From a virus, in the IMG/VR virus record IMGVR_UViG_3300046515_000268, positions 1 through 44,952 of that record: DNA of 44,952 nt. One strand, given 5' to 3'. The translations under genes were made by a program, and so were the position numbers. The notes beneath the pieces were generated by a model, which was not told the origin of the DNA, made no database searches, and was given only the letters and a program-made list of their open reading frames with translations. Below are positions 32,024 through 38,356 of the stretch, piece after piece (positions within the stretch are counted from its first letter, which is position 1; each line of letters starts with the position of its first letter).

Positions 32024-32614
32024 TTAATCCGCTATCAGAGCGTGTTCAAGATCCGCTGAAGAGAGGCGCTCGGCTTCTTCCAGCGTCCGACGAATTGTTG
32101 CCGTCAGGTGTTTTTCGATTTGCCATGGATCCGTCATCGCCGCCAAGTCATAGGACAGTTGCGGCAGCGGTCCAAACAGCTGGTCGCGCAACAAACGACC
32201 CGCGTCATAGGCACCGGTCTCTACTGCCTCCCGGGACACCAATGAGCCTTGCGCTTTGCCCAGTTCGATCTCGGCCAGTTTGGCCATGTTGTGTTCGCGC
32301 AGCGCGCGGGACTTCTGGTAGTCGGGGTGTTTGCCATCGACTGGTATGAGTTGCGGCGGCGCAGCCGTGGAAGTCGGCTCGGTCTGTATGGACAGTTGAC
32401 CGTAAACGTCACGCTGAATCCGCTCTTGCTGGTGACGTTCGGCGACTGCGGCCTTGCTTGGGTCACTGGTCTTATCGAGCAGCGCCTCAGTAGCCTCAAG
32501 ATCAATCTTGCCGTTTTCGGTAAGCACCAGCCGATCCTGGCTGGCTAATTTGGAAACATAGGATTTGGCCCACCCGCGCCGGGCCGCAAACTCCGTTTTG
32601 CTGATGATTGTCAT
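32024..32614 (-). CDS. Terminase small subunit (Nu1-like)
   Basis: A 196-aa DNA-packaging protein. The N-terminal winged helix (IISKTEFAARRGWAKSYVSK) would recognise the cosB-type site. The central helical region (YQKSRALREHNMAKLAEIEL) contacts the large subunit. Lambda Nu1 is 181 aa. The start has GGAGA nine bases upstream. Right upstream of the gene lies an array of GTTCACC repeats, a natural candidate for its binding site. Confidence 0.88.
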   Translation of the reverse strand: MTIISKTEFAARRGWAKSYVSKLASQDRLVLTENGKIDLEATEALLDKTSDPSKAAVAERHQQERIQRDVYGQLSIQTEPTSTAAPPQLIPVDGKHPDYQKSRALREHNMAKLAEIELGKAQGSLVSREAVETGAYDAGRLLRDQLFGPLPQLSYDLAAMTDPWQIEKHLTATIRRTLEEAERLSSADLEHALIAD

Positions 32615-32627
32615 GGTTAATTTCTCC

Positions 32628-32689
32628 AGTTCACCCGCGAGTTCACCTGTTCACCCCCAGTTCACCTCAGTTCACTAAGCTGGTGAACC
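32628..32689. repeat. GTTCACC repeat array, candidate packaging (cosB-like) site
   Basis: Five direct copies of GTTCAC[CT] at 32629, 32641, 32649, 32660 and 32670, four of them preceded by A, plus one inverted copy (GGTGAACC, 32682-32689), lie within 62 bp. This is immediately upstream of the small terminase gene, where lambda has cosB and its repeated gpNu1 sites. Function is inferred from position and repetition. Confidence 0.5.
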
Positions 32690-32780
32690 GCCCGCTAACA
32701 CAGTCCCGCGGGTTTCCGACCCCGTGCCACTCAGATACCCCTAGGGTCCCCGGCGGTTTTCGGGGTGCCGGGGCGGTGCA
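32690..32780. other. Possible cos cleavage region
   Basis: GC-rich and palindromic: CCCGCGGG near 32706, CCCTAGGG near 32739, and a 7-bp hairpin CCCCGGC/GCCGGGG at 32748-32773. No gene is supported. By lambda analogy cosN would lie here, on the far side of the repeat array from Nu1. The nick positions cannot be read from sequence. Confidence 0.3.
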
Positions 32781-33125
32781 TCACCCCTGCCCGCCGCTGG
32801 TTGGCGGGGCTTCACTGAGGCCCAGTCGTTTGGCAGCCCATCGTTCATACAACCCGATGGCCACATCCGCACCGGCCATCGCCGTCAGGCAACCCAACGC
32901 GCCCGCCGTCCACAACGACATCCCGGCGGCAATCATCAACATCATCGCCGTCACCCCGCAGGCAATGCAGGCACCAGACCGAAGCGCGAGCCTGCGCAGC
33001 AACGCCCAGCCCCGCGCCCCGTCCTTGTCTGCCCGCCACATCTCCCCCGATACGCCACCGACCAGAGCCAGGACGATCACTAACCAGATCGGCATTTCTG
33101 CCAGTGCTTGTTGCTCGCTTGTCAT
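32781..33125 (-). CDS. Holin (LydA/holin superfamily-like)
   Basis: A 114-aa membrane protein. Hydrophobic segments lie at about 12-27 (IWLVIVLALVGGVSGEM), 48-66 (RSGACIACGVTAMMLMIAAG) and 69-88 (LWTAGALGCLTAMAGADVAI), with a polar tail. It resembles phage holins of the LydA type that form the lesion releasing endolysin. It is the first gene after a terminator and heads the late operon, 20 kb from the endolysin. An R-type pyocin cluster, as I recall it, also keeps the holin away from other lysis genes. Confidence 0.8.
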   Translation of the reverse strand: MTSEQQALAEMPIWLVIVLALVGGVSGEMWRADKDGARGWALLRRLALRSGACIACGVTAMMLMIAAGMSLWTAGALGCLTAMAGADVAIGLYERWAAKRLGLSEAPPTSGGQG

Positions 33126-33143
33126 CGCCTACCCCATGAACGC

Positions 33144-33169
33144 AAAAACCCGGCGCAATGGCCGGGTTT
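33144..33169 (-). terminator. Intrinsic terminator between the early genes and the holin
   Basis: On the minus strand AAACCCGGC-CATTGC-GCCGGGTTT is followed by TTG. It lies upstream of the holin start and would stop transcription from the replication genes unless antitermination acts. Confidence 0.75.
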
Positions 33170-33653
33170 GGTGGTGTGGTGCCTACCGCTCTCTGCGGTC
33201 GCACCTATCGAAGATGACTACTTTTTACAGGTCGATTCCGGTGGCAGCAACCCTGTTTTAATGCCACCCGGTGAATAAGTGGGTAACGCAGGGTGAACGT
33301 CTAGCGAATGTCGGCGAATACACCTCCCCGGCATTCTCTTGCCTCGGCGGTGTCCCATACGTCCCACTATTCAGGGTCGAAGTAGGACACCTGAGAGTGC
33401 CTGAATTCGGGGCCTCGCCCCACTGTCCTACTTATCTTTCTACTTTCTCGTGTAAAGGAAGAAATTTAAAGAACACGCGTTCGCGCGTAAGCGCGTAGTG
33501 CTCGCCCACTACGCTCACACGGGCGGGAGGCACTTCTAGGCGGGACGGTGGGACAGCCCAACAACGACAAGGCCCGCACCTGTCCCACTGCATCAAAACG
33601 CAGCGAGACAAGACGGGCCAGTGGGACAACCACAACCGGAGCGCTGCCTGGGG
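33170..33653. repeat. Non-coding region with a TGTCCYACT/AGTRGGACA repeat cluster
   Basis: No gene is supported in about 480 bp. Seven copies or near copies of one motif occur: TGTCCCAT (33351), GTCCCACT (33361), AGTAGGACA (33381-33389), TGTCCTACT (33424-33432), GTGGGACA (33548-33555), TGTCCCACT (33581-33589) and AGTGGGACA (33620-33628). They alternate in orientation. An 8-bp hairpin (GCGTAGTG/CACTACGC, 33493-33514) sits in the middle. It may be a late promoter control region or replication origin. Confidence 0.55.
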
Positions 33654-34013
33654 TCACGCAGCCGCCCCCATCAGCACCCAGTAGATCTGCAGATGCGCAT
33701 CATGCAAACGCTGGTAGTACGTGTCGCGGCCACAACCGCAGTGGGCATACCGCAGGCGCATATCCACATCGAGCGTGCAGTAATGCTCACGCACCACCGT
33801 CACCTGCTCTGGCGCGAGGTGCTTGGTCACGATCAGCTCAATGTCCAACGAACTCTCCAGCGGCGCCCGGAAAGCACGCCGCCCCCTGATCAGTTGCCCG
33901 TTGCTCTCCATCATCATGGCAACCATGTTTCCCCCTGCCAGCCCTCCTTTCGAATGTCCCGAGTGCAGCTCCTGCGCCCACAACCGAAGCAGCGAATCGA
34001 TCTCCTTAATCAA
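33654..34013 (-). CDS. Putative late regulator (Q/sigma-like), low certainty
   Basis: A 119-aa protein from a likely TTG start that has GAGGAG nine bases upstream and overlaps the primase stop (LIKEIDSLLRLWAQELHSG). The C-terminal part (VTKHLAPEQVTVVREHYCTL, RLRYAHCGCGRDTYYQRLHD) has the look of a helix-turn-helix similar to region 4 of sigma or phage antiterminator proteins, with extra cysteines. Its position, last before the late operon and its repeat-rich control region, fits a Q-type antiterminator. I cannot confirm the family. Confidence 0.6.
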   Translation of the reverse strand: MIKEIDSLLRLWAQELHSGHSKGGLAGGNMVAMMMESNGQLIRGRRAFRAPLESSLDIELIVTKHLAPEQVTVVREHYCTLDVDMRLRYAHCGCGRDTYYQRLHDAHLQIYWVLMGAAA

Positions 34014-36222
34014 AGCAAGGCTCCTCGAACTCCACTCGCTGCAACGCCGAGGCACCGCCCCACCCAGCCGGCTTCTTGTATGCCCAAGGGCGCTGGCCGC
34101 TCTTAGCCAACGCCGGCAACCGAACACGCCGCCAGCCCAACCGGTGCATGATCGCGCCGACGCGCATCTGCTCAGGCTTGCCCCAATGCCCAAAGTCCAA
34201 CTTCAACGCACTGGTGAGCACGTCGCTACCGGTGGTGGTCTCGCCGATCTGCGACTCCTCGAGCCAGGTCAGAATCGGACCTTCCCATTCATCCACAACG
34301 AAACGCTCGTCCTGCTCCTCGCCGAACATCGCCGCCTCATCCAGCGTCACCCACCAGAGGTCGCCCGCGTCGTAGCAGAACACCGCTTCGGCCCACAGCT
34401 GATCGCGCATCGAGCGCAACAACTCCAGATCCACCTTGGTACACGCGACCGGCCAGTAACGTCGGTTGCCGGTGGCGTCCTTCAGGTACTCATCTTGGTT
34501 GGTCGTACCAACGAAAACACACTGGCGTGGCACGTCCATCGTTCTGCGGCCGTAGCTCTCTCGGTAAGTGTCGGTGGACGCCGAAAAGAACTGCTTGGCC
34601 TTCGTACTCTCAGCCTTGTTGAAGCTGTCCAGCTCGCCCAGCTCAACGATCCACTTGCCCCGGATCGCCTGAAACCCGTCCTTGTCGCCCAGCGCAAACG
34701 GCGTGTCCATGAACCACTCGCCGCCTAGAATGCTCATCGCGGTCGACTTACCCGCGCCCTGCGCACCTTCCAGAATCATCACCGAGTCAGCCTTGCAACC
34801 GGGCTTCATCACCCGCGCCACCGCCGATAACATCCAGCGCTTGCCGACCTTGCTCGAGTAATCGGTGGCCTTCACGCCCATGACGTCCGTAAGCCAGCTT
34901 TCCAGGCGCGGCACACGATCCCACTCAAGCTTGCGCAGATACTGCCGCACTGGATGAAACGCATGGTCATGCGCAACCACACTCACCGCCTCGATCACAT
35001 GCGAGGCCTTGACGCGCAAGTTGTACTGCTGCGCGAGCCACTTCATCACCCGCACATCATCAATGTCCGCCCAATCGCCTGTGCCGCCGCCATAAGGTGC
35101 CGCACGCAGCTTCACGATCTTCGAACTGAATGCGCTGTAGCTGATCACGCCGGCCCAACGCTCATCGTTTGCCAGGATCAACTCGACATTCTGCATATGC
35201 GCGATCAACGCACCGCTTTCGCTACGGGCGAGCATGTCCTTCCAGCCACCAGCGGCCGGCGGCTTGACCACCGCCAACACCTGACGGCGCACAGCCTCCA
35301 AACCTTCCGCAACATGCAGATCGTTGAAGTCGGTCCACTTGGCTTCCCGCTCACTGGAAAAGATCGGCGCGACCACCTGGCCGCCGACAATCAACGCCGC
35401 GTTGTTGGCTTTCTCTTCACCGGGGTTCCACGCGTCGCCATTCGGCTTCGTTGTCTTCCAGTCATCGTCTCGGCAGATGATCAGCGGGCAACCGGCGAAA
35501 CGCTCGCGCATGGCCTTGCAAACCACCAGCAAATTGCCCGCATCAAACGCAACGGCCACGGTCAATGACGTGGCCATATGCAGACTTGCGCCGGTCGCGT
35601 AGCCCTCACACACCAGCACCGGCTCGCCCGGATCCGGGTGCGGCCCGATCAGATGGAAAGCGCCCTCCTTCGACATGCCGTAAGGCCAATAGGACTTGTC
35701 CCGACCGGTGTCCTCTTGCTTGGTCGGGAACACCACCTGCAGGCCGACAATCTCGTCACGCACATTGCTCATCGGCACCAGAAACGCACCGGAGCGCGGC
35801 GCATACCGAACGCCGAAGCCGACAATCTGCTTGCGATCCAGATAGTCGCTACGGCCCTTCTCCGGCATGCGCTTAAACATGCCCGCCGCCCGCTTTGCCG
35901 CACGGCGTGCCGCGTTTGCAGAGATCTCAGCCGCCCGGCGCTTGGCCTCTTCCTGTCGAGCGCGCATAACCTCGCGCTCTTCAGGCGACATCCGCCCGGC
36001 CTTGACCTTGATCTTCTGAGACTCACCCGAACGCCAGTCACCGAACGCACCGAAGATCAGCGTCTCGCCTTTCTCGGTGCGCTGCTCATGAACGACATAC
36101 CAGCCGTTCTTTTCCTTGCCCTTGTCTTGTGTCGTCTTGCAGCGGGTCAGCTTGCCGAAAACCAATGGCTGCGCAGGCTCAAGGCCATAGTCCGCGAATT
36201 GCCCCAGTACCTCATCGAGCAT
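34006..36222 (-). CDS. Primase-helicase: TOPRIM plus VapE-type superfamily 3 ATPase
   Basis: A 738-aa replication protein. The N-terminal part has a TOPRIM-like primase core (PVLVCEGYATGASLHMATSL, CPLIICRDDDW). The C-terminal half is a virulence-associated-E/SF3-type helicase: Walker A LEGAQGAGKSTAMS, Walker B GKWIVELGELDSF, then FVGTTNQDEYLKDATGNRRY. It likely starts phage DNA replication. AAAGGGG precedes the ATG. It overlaps the zinc-finger gene by 11 bp and the Q-like gene by 8 bp, within the leftward early operon driven from the cro promoter. Confidence 0.92.
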   Translation of the reverse strand: MLDEVLGQFADYGLEPAQPLVFGKLTRCKTTQDKGKEKNGWYVVHEQRTEKGETLIFGAFGDWRSGESQKIKVKAGRMSPEEREVMRARQEEAKRRAAEISANAARRAAKRAAGMFKRMPEKGRSDYLDRKQIVGFGVRYAPRSGAFLVPMSNVRDEIVGLQVVFPTKQEDTGRDKSYWPYGMSKEGAFHLIGPHPDPGEPVLVCEGYATGASLHMATSLTVAVAFDAGNLLVVCKAMRERFAGCPLIICRDDDWKTTKPNGDAWNPGEEKANNAALIVGGQVVAPIFSSEREAKWTDFNDLHVAEGLEAVRRQVLAVVKPPAAGGWKDMLARSESGALIAHMQNVELILANDERWAGVISYSAFSSKIVKLRAAPYGGGTGDWADIDDVRVMKWLAQQYNLRVKASHVIEAVSVVAHDHAFHPVRQYLRKLEWDRVPRLESWLTDVMGVKATDYSSKVGKRWMLSAVARVMKPGCKADSVMILEGAQGAGKSTAMSILGGEWFMDTPFALGDKDGFQAIRGKWIVELGELDSFNKAESTKAKQFFSASTDTYRESYGRRTMDVPRQCVFVGTTNQDEYLKDATGNRRYWPVACTKVDLELLRSMRDQLWAEAVFCYDAGDLWWVTLDEAAMFGEEQDERFVVDEWEGPILTWLEESQIGETTTGSDVLTSALKLDFGHWGKPEQMRVGAIMHRLGWRRVRLPALAKSGQRPWAYKKPAGWGGASALQRVEFEEPCFD

Positions 36223-36442
36223 GGCGCGCCCCTTTCAGTTCTATGAGAGAAAGGCAGTCCACGCACTGCGTACAGCCGGGCTGCGCCAAACGGCGCGCCT
36301 CGGGGATCGGGCCATCGCAGGTTTCACAGAACAGAAACGAATGCGCCGCCAAAGCGGGCTTGGCGGCGAGGAGACGTGCGGCGAGCGCTTGATCAATACG
36401 CTCCTGCAGCAGGTCGTTAGCGAAGTCGACGATATCAACCAC
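36212..36442 (-). CDS. TraR/DksA-type zinc finger protein
   Basis: A 76-aa protein from a GTG start (VVDIVDFANDLLQERIDQAL). A C4 zinc finger lies at about residues 44-67: FCETCDGPIPEAR then GCTQCVDC, as in TraR and phage DksA-like proteins that bind the secondary channel of RNA polymerase. The GTG overlaps the CII-like gene by 8 bp. Codons upstream in this frame are a shadow of that gene. It probably tunes host transcription, but this is a family inference. Confidence 0.85.
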   Translation of the reverse strand: MVDIVDFANDLLQERIDQALAARLLAAKPALAAHSFLFCETCDGPIPEARRLAQPGCTQCVDCLSLIELKGARHAR

Positions 36443-36953
36443 GATCAGTACCCCGCGTCGTCTGATTGACGTAGGTGGCGCGGTTGAACAACCCCAACAG
36501 CCCTTGAATGCCTCGAAACACCTGCAGGCGAATCGCGGCCAGTTCTTCATCAGAAACCACACCATCGCCAATGCTCTTGGCCCAGGTATCCGCCAGATCC
36601 GCGACTTGTCGGAAGTACTCGGCAATCCCCGTGGTCAAAGTCTCGGGCATATCGTTGGTGTACGCCTCCGCCAGTTCCTGCCAAGTCGTGTCACCGACCA
36701 ACGCATGCACTGCATCCAGAATGCGGCGATCCTTGGTCAGCTCCAGAATCTCGCCGAACTCTTGAATGTTCACCGTGTGGCTGGGATGGGTTGGGGAAAG
36801 CTTGTGCTGCAGCGTGGTTGCATTTCGGCCGGTGGTGGCGGCGATGGCTGCGGCGCCGCCGGGGTAGTCCCTAGCGGCATGGTAAAGCGCGAGATCGAGC
36901 GGCAAAACTTCCCGCTGCGCCCGCTCAACAGAACTCAGAGCGATACGGCTCAT
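36435..36953 (-). CDS. CII-type phage regulatory protein (YmfL/CP76 family)
   Basis: A 172-aa protein starting MSRIALSSVERAQREVLPLD. It has the family pattern LALYHAARDYPGGAAAIAAT followed by GRNATTLQHKLSP, a helix-turn-helix with an NHT-like region, and HTVNIQEFGEILELTKD. Such proteins (CII of P22/CTX-like phages, YmfL) are usually encoded just after cro. AAGGA lies eight bases before the ATG. It presumably activates or tunes early promoters. Confidence 0.85.
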   Translation of the reverse strand: MSRIALSSVERAQREVLPLDLALYHAARDYPGGAAAIAATTGRNATTLQHKLSPTHPSHTVNIQEFGEILELTKDRRILDAVHALVGDTTWQELAEAYTNDMPETLTTGIAEYFRQVADLADTWAKSIGDGVVSDEELAAIRLQVFRGIQGLLGLFNRATYVNQTTRGTDRG

Positions 36954-37029
36954 GGCATTAATCCTTGTAAGTTGCCAGTGCCGCGCGGCATGCAGTGGTG
37001 ATACATTTGCCGCGTGGCTTGAAAGGGCC

Positions 37030-37282
37030 CAAACGCCGGCTAGATCTTCGGGATCGATACCGGCACCGTGCCGGGGCGAGCAATCCGTTGCTCACCCCTG
37101 GCGCAACAGCTGCCAAATCTGTGGTGGAAGAGGCAGCAACACCAAGGCTTCCGAGCCTTGGAAAAGCGCGATAAAGAGAGGTGGTTGCATGTGGTGTGCC
37201 CGCCTATCTTTATCGCGCCCCGACAGCGCTGTGGTGGTGCGTGCCGGGAGGAACTGGGCGACCTTCGGGTCGCCTTTTTTCT
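37030..37282 (+). ncRNA. Candidate structured RNA opposite the early operon, between cII-like and cro
   Basis: Plus-strand hairpins follow one another: GATC-TTCGG-GATC (37043-37055), CCGGC/GCCGG (37060-37074), GAGCAA-TCCG-TTGCTC extended by GGGG/CCCC (37073-37098), CCAAGGCT-TCCG-AGCCTTGG (37142-37161, with TCCG loop) and an 11-bp perfect stem (37166-37176/37208-37218). The series ends in an intrinsic terminator, GGCGACC-TTC-G-GGTCGCC then T6. The T tract and the CUUCGG-type loop point to the plus strand, antisense to the leftward early transcript, as lambda OOP is. No clear promoter was found. Confidence 0.4.
37256..37280 (+). terminator. Intrinsic terminator ending the candidate antisense RNA
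   Basis: GGCGACC/GGTCGCC stem with a C-TTCG-G type loop and six T on the plus strand, immediately before the 3' end of cro (which lies on the other strand). Confidence 0.8.
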
Positions 37283-37284
37283 TG

Positions 37285-37545
37285 CTACGCTGCGGCTTTC
37301 TGGGGAGCCGATGCGTTCAACAGCCAAGCGGTTTGAAAGGCATTGCCTTTCAGCTCTGCGGCACTTGCCAAAAGCTCAGCATATTTAGTTTCACCGGTGT
37401 AATCCGTTCGGGGCAGGCAGCCAGCCTGACGCCATTTGTTCAGAGCCTGATAGCTTCGATTGCATACTTTGGCGGCGGCTCCAATGCCGCCTACTGCTTC
37501 AAATGCAAACGCAATTGCGCTTGGAAAATCTGCGGGGTCCAGCAT
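37285..37545 (-). CDS. Cro-like (YdaS-type) DNA-binding repressor
   Basis: An 86-aa protein (starts MLDPADFPSAIAFAFEAVGG). A helix-turn-helix of the YdaS/Cro type is visible: GIGAAAKVCNRSYQALNKWR followed by QAGCLPRTDYTGETKYAELL, where LPRTDYTGET is the characteristic YdaS end. The start at 37545 is set by GGAGG seven bases upstream. It is divergent from the CI gene with operators between, so it is the first gene of the leftward early operon and the expected lytic partner of CI. Confidence 0.88.
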   Translation of the reverse strand: MLDPADFPSAIAFAFEAVGGIGAAAKVCNRSYQALNKWRQAGCLPRTDYTGETKYAELLASAAELKGNAFQTAWLLNASAPQKAAA

Positions 37546-37559
37546 GACAACCTCCATTT

Positions 37560-37589
37560 ATCAACTTACGGTTGATGTTATAGATCAAC
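37560..37589. promoter_or_regulatory. CI/Cro operator at the cro promoter
   Basis: ATCAAC-TTACG-GTTGAT (37560-37576) is a perfect 6+6 palindrome with a 5-nt spacer. A likely cro -10 box (TATAAC on the minus strand, 37582-37577) abuts it, so a bound protein would cover the transcription start. A further half-site ATCAAC lies at 37584-37589, upstream of that -10 box. The same motif occurs twice more in this window. Confidence 0.75.
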
Positions 37590-37616
37590 TGACTATTGCG
37601 CAACCTTTGTGAGACT

Positions 37617-37633
37617 CTCAACCCATGGTTGAT
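37617..37633. promoter_or_regulatory. CI operator overlapping the CI start codon
   Basis: CTCAAC-CCATG-GTTGAT matches the ATCAAC-N5-GTTGAT operator with one change. The CI ATG is inside the spacer, so binding would give autorepression. Confidence 0.65.
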
Positions 37634-38356
37634 AAAAATTCTCTCCGCGCAGCTTTCAGCGAGCGCTTACACGAAGCTCTCGACGATGCTGGCGTACGCA
37701 GCAGGGGTCGTGGGGTAGATATCCATCGCCAATTGAAAAATCAAGGCGTGGATAAAACTACCCAGGCCATCAGTAAATGGCTGAACGGCGAATCGATAGC
37801 CGAGGCAGACAGCATGTCGGCTCTCTGCTCATGGCTGAAGGTGCGCAGGGAATGGCTCGAATACGGCATTCTGCCGAAGGAGCAAACCGGAGAAAACAAC
37901 GTACACAAAATATCGACTGGCGATGGAGGCAATATACGAGCTATCCACCAGCGCTTCGGAAAAGTCCCGCTGATTTCATGGGTACAAGCTGGAGCTTGGT
38001 GCGAAGCCATCTCTAACTTTGAGGCTTATGATGCAGATCTATGGCTCTCGTGCCCAGTACCCATCAGTAAACATGGATATGCCTTGAAAGTACTTGGTGA
38101 TTCAATGACAAATCCCGGACCAGGACGAAGCTATCCTACGGGATGCATTATATTTGTAGATCCCGAAGCGGAAACCAAAGCAGGTGATCGAGTAATCGCG
38201 CGAGTGCCGCGTACTAACGAGGCTACATTTAAGGTTTTGGTGGAGGATGCTGGGACGCAGTATTTACGGCCTATCAACCCCCAGTATCCAATCATTGAGA
38301 TCACAGAGGAAACACATATTTGCGGCAAGGTGGTAGGATCATTCATTCCAGAATGA
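37625..38356 (+). CDS. CI-type prophage repressor (S24, self-cleaving)
   Basis: A 243-aa repressor. The N-terminal 80 residues form a helix-turn-helix (VDIHRQLKNQGVDKTTQAIS then KWLNGES). The C-terminal S24 domain has the cleavage bond Ala122-Gly123 (SWVQAGAWCE), catalytic Ser160 (LGDSMTNP) and Lys203 (EATFKVLV). DNA damage should therefore trigger self-cleavage and induction. Operators lie on its 5' side and inside its own start. It converges with the membrane protein gene, the stops overlapping by 18 bp. It resembles PrtR-type pyocin repressors in general design. Confidence 0.93.
   Translation: MVDKNSLRAAFSERLHEALDDAGVRSRGRGVDIHRQLKNQGVDKTTQAISKWLNGESIAEADSMSALCSWLKVRREWLEYGILPKEQTGENNVHKISTGDGGNIRAIHQRFGKVPLISWVQAGAWCEAISNFEAYDADLWLSCPVPISKHGYALKVLGDSMTNPGPGRSYPTGCIIFVDPEAETKAGDRVIARVPRTNEATFKVLVEDAGTQYLRPINPQYPIIEITEETHICGKVVGSFIPE

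Noticed and set aside
33351-33628. CRISPR array
   Set aside because: The repeats are 8-9 bp, alternate in orientation and have irregular spacing. No CRISPR-type repeat or cas gene is present anywhere in the window.
33548-34728. Plus-strand frames through the repeat cluster and opposite the primase
   Set aside because: Composition is shadow-like, and the repeats account for the apparent periodicity. There is no start signal.
36952-37575. Plus-strand open frame of 207 codons across the region between the CII-like gene and cro
   Set aside because: It is antisense to cro at its end, runs through strong hairpins and an intrinsic terminator, and has no convincing start signals. An Ash-like protein was considered but the resemblance is too weak.
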